DNA of 64,000 bases, taken from Rhizobium leguminosarum bv. viciae USDA 2370. GTDB taxonomy: Bacteria; Pseudomonadota; Alphaproteobacteria; Rhizobiales; Rhizobiaceae. A program made the translations under genes and the position numbers. Shown here one piece after another: positions 27,830 to 34,467 of this stretch (position 1 is the stretch's first letter; each line of letters begins with the position of its first letter). The stretch spans positions 94,721 to 158,720 of the forward strand of contig NZ_MRDL01000023.1 in NCBI RefSeq assembly GCF_002008365.1. The letters are read 5' to 3'. The notes below the pieces were generated by a model. That model made no database searches. It had not been told where the DNA came from and was given only the letters and a program-made list of their open reading frames with translations.

Positions 27830-27859
27830 CCGCCGCCGGCCATCACCGGCGGCGGCTTT
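27830..27859 (+). terminator. Strong GC hairpin after ParB-like gene
   Basis: CCGCCGCCGG (27830-27839) and CCGGCGGCGG (27846-27855) form a perfect 10-bp stem with a 6-nt loop followed by CTTTGTTT. The weak T-run makes it a likely but imperfect intrinsic terminator. It lies 30 nt after the stop codon. Confidence 0.6.
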
Positions 27860-27889
27860 GTTTCCTCACCTCAAAACAGGAGAATACGC

Positions 27890-28309
27890 ATGTCCGCGTC
27901 TTTGATTTACGACCTCGCCCCAATCGGCTCTATCAGCGCCTGGCGCGTGTCACGGCCGCTTTCCGAGCTTAAGCGCGACGACTTCTACTCGCATCATGGC
28001 GCCGTTGCGGATGAGACGGAATTTCAAGGACGGATGTTCGAACAGGCCGAGCACAGCCGCGAGCTCCGGGCACTTCACCGGCAGACTGTTCGGATGAACT
28101 GCTCGACGCCATGGGGACCGTCGCAGGGCGTGCGGCGGCGTGAGTCCGACCGTATGGGGGCTTTCGTGGCGGCTGGTCCGAGCTGGAGGAAGGGATGCGG
28201 GCTGTCGCTCGCAAGAGGTTCTCTCCTCCGGGGGTTCGGAGCCATAGCCCGCCCCCGCCGGTCTGCCCTTCGTTTTCGCTGCGGTCTGAACCGGCGGCCG
28301 GTCGTTTAA
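27890..28309 (+). CDS. Hypothetical protein, possibly rearranged
   Basis: An AGGAG site precedes the ATG, and the first residues (MSASLIYDLAPIGS) have the look of a conserved rhizobial plasmid protein. The sequence up to about residue 75 could be coding. The rest is arginine- and glycine-rich and resembles translated GC-rich leader DNA. The reading frame may therefore be a 5' end joined to non-coding sequence by deletion. No domain is recognised. Confidence 0.4.
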   Translation: MSASLIYDLAPIGSISAWRVSRPLSELKRDDFYSHHGAVADETEFQGRMFEQAEHSRELRALHRQTVRMNCSTPWGPSQGVRRRESDRMGAFVAAGPSWRKGCGLSLARGSLLRGFGAIARPRRSALRFRCGLNRRPVV

Positions 28310-28354
28310 AGGCCGCTGGCGCGCCGCGAAGCGGCCGGTGCAGCCTCCCTCGCA

Positions 28355-28408
28355 AAACGGGTTCGCGTCCTTCGCAGGGCTTTACCCCGCTTGTCCGCAA
28401 ACCCGTTT
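28355..28408 (+). other. Long inverted repeat in leader of 28532 gene
   Basis: The arms 28355-28367 and 28396-28408 pair at 12 of 13 positions around a 28-nt loop that contains repeat copy 2. The structure lies about 125 nt before the ATG of the next gene. Confidence 0.6.
28371..28396 (+). repeat. Leader repeat element, copy 2
   Basis: This near-identical copy of 25814-25841 begins TTCGCAGGGCT and ends CCCCGCTTGTCC. It occupies the loop of the inverted repeat 28355-28408. Sharing of a 26-28-nt element between leaders of two unrelated genes suggests a common regulatory or DNA-processing signal. Confidence 0.65.
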
Positions 28409-28531
28409 CGCTCGCCCGGCCGTCCCGGACCTGTGAAAGCGCCCGTCCTTAGCCGGTTCCTGTCGACCGCATCGAAGGGCAGACCGGCAGGGGCCGGTGC
28501 CGCTTCGGTGAAACCACGAAAGGAAGATCCC

Positions 28532-29116
28532 ATGGCCAAGCCCGCAACCAATCGACCTGCCGCCCGCGTCGTGCCGCTCCGCAAGGGTACCACCCTCGAA
28601 ATGGTCAGGCTCACATGCCCGGACACTGCGCAGGCAATGCTGATCGCTGAGAGTTTCGGAACCGCTGTAGTCGACAGCGATGGCATCCGTGAACTCCACG
28701 AGCGCCTGATCATTGAGACCGCCGACAGCCTCTCGGACGGTCTGGGTGAGAAGGCGATGCAGATCCATCTCCAGCGTATCGTCGGTGCGTATGTCGGCTC
28801 GGCGCACGGCGCCGGCCTGTTCTACAGTCGAGCAGTCTCCGAAGCCCGAGACGCGACCGCCAAATCGGCAAACGATCCCCGCGACGAGGATCTCAATGGC
28901 CCGGTGGGTTACGACAGCGCCGCCCAGCGCAAACGCGAATTCGCTGCCGACATGGGCATACAGTCCCACGCGCTGCGGATGGCCGCCGAGGGCGCAGTCG
29001 CAGCCTATCGCCACGTCATCGGCGAAGCCTGGAAGCCTTTCGACCGCCCGGTCGACAATCCAGGCCAGTCGCTCGACCGCAAGGCGGCCGAGGCACAGAT
29101 GGCGGCTCTCGGTTGA
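28532..29116 (+). CDS. Plasmid-conserved hypothetical protein
   Basis: This 194-residue soluble protein begins MAKPATNRPAARVVPLRKGT after AAAGGAAG at the ATG. It has no signal peptide, membrane segment or domain I can name. It is predicted to be largely helical with a C-terminal AAEGAVAAYRHVIGEAW region. It is followed by two hairpins and lies between the orphan ParB gene and ardC. A role in plasmid establishment is only inferred from context. Confidence 0.65.
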   Translation: MAKPATNRPAARVVPLRKGTTLEMVRLTCPDTAQAMLIAESFGTAVVDSDGIRELHERLIIETADSLSDGLGEKAMQIHLQRIVGAYVGSAHGAGLFYSRAVSEARDATAKSANDPRDEDLNGPVGYDSAAQRKREFAADMGIQSHALRMAAEGAVAAYRHVIGEAWKPFDRPVDNPGQSLDRKAAEAQMAALG

Positions 29117-29125
29117 GGCGCTTCC

Positions 29126-29145
29126 GGCGGAGCTTCGGCTCCGCC
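29126..29145 (+). other. Hairpin with TTCG tetraloop
   Basis: GGCGGAGC (29126-29133) and GCTCCGCC (29138-29145) form a perfect stem closed by TTCG, 10 nt after the stop of the preceding gene. It may stabilise the 3' end of the transcript ahead of the terminator at 29168. Confidence 0.6.
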
Positions 29146-29167
29146 ATCTCCCTCTCACTGATCCTTG

Positions 29168-29194
29168 GGCCGGTTCCTTTGGGACCGGCCTTTT
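29168..29194 (+). terminator. Rho-independent terminator
   Basis: A 10-bp stem (GGCCGGTTCC at 29168-29177 with GGGACCGGCC at 29181-29190, one G-T pair) with a 3-nt loop is followed by TTTT. It ends the transcript of the 194-residue protein and implies a separate promoter for ardC downstream. Confidence 0.75.
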
Positions 29195-29407
29195 CCATGT
29201 CAACGGAAGGAAAAACAAGAGCCCTGCCCGCCACGCGGCCTCGTCCTTGTCGGCGGTCCTGCAGGAGCCGCCGGTCTGCCACAACGGCTTTGCCGTCCTT
29301 CACTCCGTTCCGGCCGTTCCGGTGCGGCCGACCACCTGATCGCTCCTGCCTTCGGACCTCCGCGACGGGGCCGCGATCGGGGCGGCCTCCAAACGGAGGA
29401 TCACGAC

Positions 29408-30334
29408 ATGAGCAGGAAAGCCGAAGGCGAACGCGCCGACATCTATGCGCGGATCACGGATAGAATTGTTGCCGATCTCGAAAAGGGCGTAAAACCCTGG
29501 ATGAAACCCTGGCACGCGGCCAACACGGATGGCCGGATTACCCGGCCGCTGCGCCACAACGGTCAGCCCTATTCGGGCATGAACATTCTTCTGTTATGGT
29601 CGGAGGGAATGGCGCGCGGCTTCACGTCACCCACGTGGATGACGTTCAAGCAGGCGCTCGAACTGGGAGCGGCGGTGCGCAAGGGCGAGACCGGTTCGAC
29701 GGTCGTCTTCGCCGGCCGCTTCACCAAGTCCGAGGCGGACGGCGATGGTGAAGAAGTCGACCGGGAGATCCCGTTTCTGAAGGCTTACACGGTCTTCAAC
29801 ATCGAACAGATCGACAGGCTGCCCGAACACTACCATCACCGACCGACACAGGTGCTCGATCCTGTCGAGCGCGTCGAGCACGCAGATCACTTTTTCAGGA
29901 ACACGGCCGCCGTCATTCGGCATGGCGGCTCGCAGGCTTATTACTCTCCGGTCACGGATCACATCCAGATGCCGCCGTTCGAGACATTCCGAGACGCGGC
30001 GTCCTACGTGGCCACGCTCAGTCACGAAAGTTGCCATTGGACTGCGCGCCCCGATCGCGTCGATCGCGATCTTAGCCGCTATGCGAAGGACAAGACCGAG
30101 CGGGCTCGCGAAGAGCTGATTGCGGAGCTCGGGAGTTGCTTCCTATGCGCCGATCTCGGGATCGCACCGGAGCTGGAGCCACGGCCGGACCATGCGTCTT
30201 ACCTGGACTCGTGGCTGAAGGTTCTATCTGACGACAAGCGGGCTATCTTCCAAGCTGCGGCGCATGCCCAGCGTGCTGTCAGCTTCCTGCACGGTCTCCA
30301 GCCCGTTCAGGCCGACGAGAGAGCGGCCGCGTAG
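29408..30334 (+). CDS. ardC: ArdC family antirestriction / zincin-like metallopeptidase
   Basis: The 308-residue protein starts at ATG 29408 after CGGAGGA. The N-terminal half is the ArdC single-stranded-DNA-binding domain (RADIYARITDRIVADLEKGV, then GMNILLLW). The C-terminal half has a zinc protease motif HESCH near residue 206 and a downstream glutamate in ELIAELGSCFL. ArdC proteins protect incoming plasmid DNA from restriction in the recipient. Location in the inferred leading region fits that function. Confidence 0.85.
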   Translation: MSRKAEGERADIYARITDRIVADLEKGVKPWMKPWHAANTDGRITRPLRHNGQPYSGMNILLLWSEGMARGFTSPTWMTFKQALELGAAVRKGETGSTVVFAGRFTKSEADGDGEEVDREIPFLKAYTVFNIEQIDRLPEHYHHRPTQVLDPVERVEHADHFFRNTAAVIRHGGSQAYYSPVTDHIQMPPFETFRDAASYVATLSHESCHWTARPDRVDRDLSRYAKDKTERAREELIAELGSCFLCADLGIAPELEPRPDHASYLDSWLKVLSDDKRAIFQAAAHAQRAVSFLHGLQPVQADERAAA

Positions 30335-30340
30335 GAGACG

Positions 30341-30517
30341 TCAAGGTCGGTCGTTGTCACCCGCAACGGCCGACAGCTCTTTCGGCGCTCTCTCCGCGAG
30401 CGCGTGCTCATCGGACGTGAGGTCCAGCCTCCCCCAGATCGATGGTTTCCGATCGTTGGCTTTCAGCTTTCGGGACTGCTTGATTTCGACGGTAAACGGC
30501 TTTGTCTGCTGACGCAT
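30341..30517 (-). CDS. Small basic protein of unknown function
   Basis: This 58-residue frame begins MRQQTKPFTVEIKQSRKLKA and has an excellent ribosome site (GGAGG, 4 nt before the ATG at 30517). It is convergent with ardC and only 6 nt from its stop. It is basic in the N-terminal half and has no membrane segment. It is one of few minus-strand genes in this block. No family is recognised. Confidence 0.6.
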   Translation of the reverse strand: MRQQTKPFTVEIKQSRKLKANDRKPSIWGRLDLTSDEHALAERAPKELSAVAGDNDRP

Positions 30518-30811
30518 AGATCCTCCAGGCGACGAATCGCGGCCCGACAATATTGCGTTGATGAGAGGAGACAACTGCCCGGACGGCCGAGTTTGTCGCA
30601 TCCGAAGCCGACGCTATGCTTTAGAGACCTGGGGAACGGCTTCGCGGCCGGGCTGTTCTGCCGGGGCAACGCACGGCGAGGGCCATGACCAAGTTCCTTC
30701 CACCGCTGTCATAGGCCACGCCCTCCGCGGGCTCGATGAGGCATGTCTGATCGGAGACCGGCTTCGCCTCGATCGTTCTCCCGCAACGGCCGTCCGCAAC
30801 TTTCTTCCCCA

Positions 30812-30826
30812 GCGAACTGCGTTCGC
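30812..30826 (+). other. Hairpin in leader of DUF736 gene
   Basis: GCGAAC (30812-30817) and GTTCGC (30821-30826) pair around a TGC loop. Outer AACTTT (30798-30803) and AAAGTT (30844-30849) can extend the fold. The 452-nt region 30518-30969 has no convincing gene and appears to be a long leader. Confidence 0.45.
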
Positions 30827-30969
30827 ATTCCTCGCGCGACAACAAAGTTTCTCCCGACCGCCCTCCATTTCATTACGGCCTTCCAGGTGCGGTCCGATCG
30901 TCCCCGATCCTTGCGACAGCCATCGAGGCCGCGAAGGGCGCGGCCCGAAACAACCGAAAGGAACAGACA

Positions 30970-31281
30970 ATGGCTACCATCGGCACTTTCACCGCAAACG
31001 AAAACGGCTTCACCGGCTCGATCCGCACCCTCGCACTCAACGTCAAGGCCCGCATCGCCCGCGTCGACAGCCCCTCCGACAAGGGCCCGCACTTCCGCAT
31101 CTACGCCGGCAATGTCGAGCTGGGTGCGGCTTGGCAGAAGCGCTCCGGCGAGAGCGACCGCGACTATCTCTCGGTCAAGCTGGACGACCCGAGCTTCCCC
31201 GCCCCGATCTACGCAACGCTCTCCGAGGTCGAAGGCGAGGACGGCTACCAGTTGATCTGGTCCCGCCCCAATCGGGATTGA
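30970..31281 (+). CDS. DUF736 domain protein
   Basis: This 103-residue protein is a clear DUF736 member: [20 protein letters not shown] at the start and [24 protein letters not shown] later. The family is widespread on alphaproteobacterial plasmids and integrative elements near tra genes; its biochemical role is not established. AAAGGAAC precedes the ATG. A perfect 9-bp GC hairpin (31293-31315) follows the stop. Confidence 0.88.
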   Translation: MATIGTFTANENGFTGSIRTLALNVKARIARVDSPSDKGPHFRIYAGNVELGAAWQKRSGESDRDYLSVKLDDPSFPAPIYATLSEVEGEDGYQLIWSRPNRD

Positions 31282-31292
31282 GATCCCAACAA

Positions 31293-31315
31293 GGCCCCGC
31301 CACCGAGGCGGGGCC
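31293..31315 (+). terminator. GC hairpin after DUF736 gene
   Basis: GGCCCCGCC (31293-31301) and GGCGGGGCC (31307-31315) form a perfect 9-bp stem with a 5-nt loop. There is no T-run, so it may be a transcript-end stabiliser or Rho-assisted terminator. Confidence 0.5.
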
Positions 31316-31489
31316 AACTGGCCGCTTTAAGAAAGCCGGCAACGGGCGTCGAGCCCGCGGCCGACTTTTAGGGTGCCATACGGAGAGGTGGGGGTCTGCT
31401 CATATCGGGCCTATCGTGCCGTGGAGCCGGGACAGCCTCAAGGACGAGCGGTTCCCCCAAAATGCCGGCGCATTTCGGCTCCCCCACTC

Positions 31490-31504
31490 ACCGCCGCTGG
31501 CGGT
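31490..31504 (+). other. Hairpin in leader of 53-residue gene
   Basis: ACCGCC (31490-31495) pairs perfectly with GGCGGT (31499-31504) around GCT, about 77 nt before the next ATG. The 299-nt gap 31282-31580 holds no other gene. Confidence 0.4.
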
Positions 31505-31580
31505 CGCATGCGCGATCCTTGACCCTGACCCACCGCCACGCCGGCGGGCGTCATCTTTCTCAAACATCAAGGAGATGACG

Positions 31581-31742
31581 ATGATCGAACAACAAATCGA
31601 AGAACTGCGCGCCGAGCTGAACGCTTGCATCGAGCCCGCCGAGCGTCGCGAGATCGAAGCCGAGCTCGAAATCGCCCAGGCCGAGCTGATCATGATGCTT
31701 GGCGAACAGGATGGTTCCATCGACGCCGAGCCGCCCTTCTGA
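31581..31742 (+). CDS. Small acidic helical protein
   Basis: The 53-residue product starts at ATG 31581, six nucleotides after AAGGAG. It is strongly acidic and predicted to be helical throughout (IEELRAELNACIEPAERREI), possibly a short coiled coil. It has no named family that I recognise. Good ribosome site and position in the run of small + strand genes support it as real. Confidence 0.6.
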   Translation: MIEQQIEELRAELNACIEPAERREIEAELEIAQAELIMMLGEQDGSIDAEPPF

Positions 31743-31870
31743 GGGCGGCATACCACCAGCATTGGGGGACCGCCGGCATCCAGGATCCCGAGAGGGGCGA
31801 TCCGCTGCGACTCTCCTTTCGATCTACCGTCATCGACATCGGGGATGTTGCATCCCGTCCGTCGCCCGCA

Positions 31871-31940
31871 ACCTGCCGGCGCCAGAATTTTCCCCGCCGT
31901 ATTGCGGCTCCTCGCGTGCCAAATTCTGGCGCCGGCAGGT
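31871..31940 (+). repeat. Perfect 20-bp inverted repeat with 30-nt loop
   Basis: The arms 31871-31890 and 31921-31940 are exact reverse complements. They begin ACCTGCCGGC and end GCCGGCAGGT. The element lies 95 nt upstream of the 57-residue gene's GTG. It would fold very stably in RNA or in single-stranded DNA. It is the strongest of the leader structures in this block. Confidence 0.8.
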
Positions 31941-32034
31941 CCTTCACTCTCGTTTCGTCCTTTCAGGTGCGTCCCTCCTTGTCCGCCATGCGGCCTATCC
32001 CCGCGATATCCGCATTTCGAAAGGAGAAAATACC

Positions 32035-32208
32035 GTGCAACAGCTCGCTCAGTTCCTCACCGCCACCGGCCGTCGGCTCCGCACCCTCGGCAAGGTGATC
32101 TGTCACTACTTCCGCAAGGGGAAACTCGGCCTGAAACTGGCCATCAAGATTCCGTTCTTCGTCGAGATCGAGGCGTCGTTCGAGACCGACTGGAACCGGC
32201 GCGAATAA
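32035..32208 (+). CDS. Small basic protein of unknown function
   Basis: The 57-residue product starts at GTG 32035 after AAAGGAGAAA. It is basic and amphipathic (GKVICHYFRKGKLGLKLAIK), ending in an acidic tail. It could bind nucleic acid or membrane. The longer in-frame extension to 31699 reads through the inverted-repeat leader and is not credible. No family is recognised. Confidence 0.6.
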   Translation: MQQLAQFLTATGRRLRTLGKVICHYFRKGKLGLKLAIKIPFFVEIEASFETDWNRRE

Positions 32209-32270
32209 CACGCCGCGGGCCGCTTCAGCGGCCCCTCCTCTACCAGCTGGAACGCGGAACACAATCATCG

Positions 32271-32537
32271 TCAGCTCGGCGAATATCGGCAGGTTGTTTT
32301 TGGCCGATAGCCGCGACCACGTTTTTGCTTCAACAGCTCAAGGAACAAGCGAACCGCTTCCTCCTCCCGTTCGAACACATGCTGCTTTTCCTGTCCACGC
32401 TTGCCGATCCGTCCCCATCGCCGGGTCAGGCAGGCCTCTCCGAACATCGTCTGCTCGATCTCCATGGCATAATACCGCGCCATGTTCTTGGCTGGATCCG
32501 TTCGTTCGACATAGAGCTGGTATGGTTGCGAAATCAT
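32271..32537 (-). CDS. WGR domain protein
   Basis: This 88-residue protein carries the WGR signature (LTRRWGRIGKRGQ) in a single-domain form (YQLYVERTDPAKNMARYYAM at the N-terminus). WGR domains bind nucleic acids and in PARP proteins sense broken DNA ends. ATG 32537 is chosen; ATG 32579 would add 14 residues but abuts the candidate TraR box at 32581. The arrangement suggests quorum-regulated expression. The last dozen residues are unlike usual homologues. Confidence 0.78.
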   Translation of the reverse strand: MISQPYQLYVERTDPAKNMARYYAMEIEQTMFGEACLTRRWGRIGKRGQEKQHVFEREEEAVRLFLELLKQKRGRGYRPKTTCRYSPS

Positions 32538-32580
32538 GCCGGCATGATCGTCACACGGCGCCGCTACGTCCAACGACATA

Positions 32581-32593
32581 TGTGAATCCTACA
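32581..32593. promoter_or_regulatory. Candidate tra box upstream of WGR gene
   Basis: TGTGAATCCTACA is the exact reverse complement of the motif at 56816-56828 and identical to 36975-36987. It sits 44 nt upstream of the WGR ATG at 32537. By analogy with the copies upstream of traC and traI it is a candidate TraR-binding site. Confidence 0.55.
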
Positions 32594-32776
32594 GATGCGA
32601 CCGATTCATTTTCGTGAAGAATGGGGCTTGGGCGAGGCGCCGATGGCGCACGGCTGTGGTCGCACCGCGACCGGAGCCCGCACGCGGTCTCCGCCCCGCC
32701 GGGTTACGATCCTCTCGCAGCAAGAAGCATGCCTCTGCGAAATCTCATTGTCCGGAGACAGCCGGAGCCTCCCGTC

Positions 32777-32817
32777 GCCATCGGAGATGGCAAGCGGTCG
32801 CGTCCCTTCAGGACGCG
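32777..32817 (+). other. Two adjacent hairpins in leader of 33023 gene
   Basis: GCCATC/GATGGC (32777-32782, 32786-32791) and CGCGTCC/GGACGCG (32799-32805, 32811-32817) are perfect short stems. A third, GCCGC/GCGGC, is at 32898-32909. The region 32594-33022 has no convincing gene and is the 430-nt leader of the next gene. Confidence 0.45.
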
Positions 32818-33022
32818 GTTCTATCTCTCTCTAACGTCCCATTTTGCACCCGCCGTTCCGGCGTCAAGGACATCGCGGCCCCTCCAATTTTCCCAACGCC
32901 GCAAGCGGCACAGAGAAAATCGGTTCCTCCGCTCGCCGCAGGGCGGCCGCGTTCCGCGGTCCCTGACCCCTCACGGACTACGGTGCCGACACCTTTCGTC
33001 AGAAAACGAAAAGGAGACTCTG

Positions 33023-33337
33023 ATGACAAAGCATCAATTCGCTCGTGTGGTGGAAGAAGATCAGAAGCGGCCGGATCAACAGCCGGATTGGCTTGAACGA
33101 CTGCGCCGAAATTTTGATGCGGAAGTGCATCTTCCCGCCGATATCTCGCGGGAGTTTCTGTCTGCAGCGCTGCTTTGGGCAGTCGACAACAAGGTCGATT
33201 TCGGTTTGTTCCACGAGGCCAGCGAGATCATCATTGCGCACTTCGGCGGTGATGAGATCTACCTCCCGTCGCGGTGGTCCGACAAACGATGGCACATCGG
33301 CCTTGAGGACAAAGAGCCTTTCGATCCGAGCGACTGA
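33023..33337 (+). CDS. Hypothetical protein of leading-region block
   Basis: The 104-residue protein starts at ATG 33023 after AAAAGGAGA. It is acidic overall with a helical centre (SREFLSAALLWAVDNKVDFG) and a tryptophan-rich end (YLPSRWSDKRWHIGLEDKEP). No signal peptide, membrane segment or known domain is seen. It is the last + strand gene before the nuclease and traG; the 243 nt after it appear non-coding. Confidence 0.6.
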   Translation: MTKHQFARVVEEDQKRPDQQPDWLERLRRNFDAEVHLPADISREFLSAALLWAVDNKVDFGLFHEASEIIIAHFGGDEIYLPSRWSDKRWHIGLEDKEPFDPSD

Positions 33338-33580
33338 GGTCGAGACCAGAGGCGGCTTGTCGCCTCTGGTCTTTGCCTATTCACATGAGCCCCTCCAGCC
33401 GGATCGACCGAGCGGAGCGGCTATGAAAGGGGGGCTCTGCCGCCCCTCTCGATCTCACCCCATGAAGGAAGGGCAATGCCCCTCCTTCAAACTTCCTCCC
33501 AGGGAGAAAGGGAGACGGTTCCCTCCTCCCTTTCCCCAAACCCCTATCCCTCTCCCGTGCAGGGAAGGTGATGATGGCTG

Positions 33581-34168
33581 TCACCCGCCCTGGCACCAGC
33601 CGTGTCGGGCACCATCCCATGATCGGGCAAGCCCTTCCTTGATCAAGGCATCGCCCAGCGAATTGCCTGCACGAAATACGGTTCGCAGTTTGCGTCCATA
33701 TTTGTCTTCGTCACGGAACCCGGCCGCTAGCGAGAATTTTTCAGCGTTGAGCAGCGTCAGCAGGCGGGATTTTGCCGCCTCACCCTTTATCCGTTCCGCC
33801 TCGCACCGGGGCGGGCTGAGTTCAGGCGTATCGATGTCGGCGATGCGGATTTTCTCGCCGTTGAACCAGAATGTGTCGCCGTCGACGACGCAGTTCGCTC
33901 GATGGCTTCCGTCGCAGATCGAAAATGCGGTCGACAATGAATCCGTCGTCGGTTTCTTGGTCAAAGTGGCGAGATCGGGAAGAACGTCGGCGCCGCCATA
34001 GGCAAGCCAACCCCCAACAGCAATGATCACGGTGCATAGAACTGCCGTCGAGCGTTTACGCCATCTGTTCCGGCCAGATCTCAGCAGTCCTCCACCCGCG
34101 CGCTGCCGGTCGCGACCGCCTCCGGCCTTCGGCGGCTTTCTAAACGGAATCACATTTGATTTCGCCAC
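33581..34168 (-). CDS. Thermonuclease family protein (SNase-like), membrane-anchored
   Basis: The 195-residue protein has a basic N-terminus, one hydrophobic segment near residues 40-58, and a staphylococcal-nuclease fold: VVDGDTFWFNGEKIRIADID, then DKYGRKLR. The catalytic Asp/Arg pattern is visible, so nuclease activity outside the cytoplasm is plausible. GTG 34168 is used (GGGGATCGGAAA upstream). It lies 300 nt downstream of traG on the same strand. Nuclease genes often follow traG in rhizobial plasmids; the role in transfer is unproven. Confidence 0.82.
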   Translation of the reverse strand: MAKSNVIPFRKPPKAGGGRDRQRAGGGLLRSGRNRWRKRSTAVLCTVIIAVGGWLAYGGADVLPDLATLTKKPTTDSLSTAFSICDGSHRANCVVDGDTFWFNGEKIRIADIDTPELSPPRCEAERIKGEAAKSRLLTLLNAEKFSLAAGFRDEDKYGRKLRTVFRAGNSLGDALIKEGLARSWDGARHGWCQGG

Positions 34169-34467
34169 TTTCCGATCCCCTCGTTTCGTCTCAACCTATG
34201 TCGGACCCGGTTTCATCTGCGTTTACGGAGGAGCTTGGCTCCGGGCTGCGGTGTGGCCGGCAAAATGGTGCGCGACGGGCGGGGGCAGTCGATCCCGCCT
34301 CCCCTTCGGGCCACTATGTTGAGGCTCCTGCGGCTGCCCTGTTTTCCTCCCGTCACGCAACGAGAATTCCCGAAATCCCGCCCGCCGGGCGTCGCTATGC
34401 TGATTTCTCCGATACTCTTCATTTTTCTGGATCAGCCTTGCTCGGTTGCACCGCGCGCCGGCTTGGA
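34169..34467. other. GC-rich gap between nuclease and traG
   Basis: I see no gene in these 299 nt. GGAG/CTCC arms around 34231-34245 and other GC-rich hairpins make it similar in style to the leaders of the 25-33 kb genes. It probably holds the leader of the nuclease gene. Confidence 0.4.

Noticed and set aside
31699..32034. N-terminal extension of the 57-residue gene
   Set aside because: It translates the perfect inverted repeat and overlaps the preceding gene.
32621..33022. N-terminal extension of the gene at 33023
   Set aside because: Reads through hairpin-rich leader; the ATG at 33023 has an ideal ribosome site.
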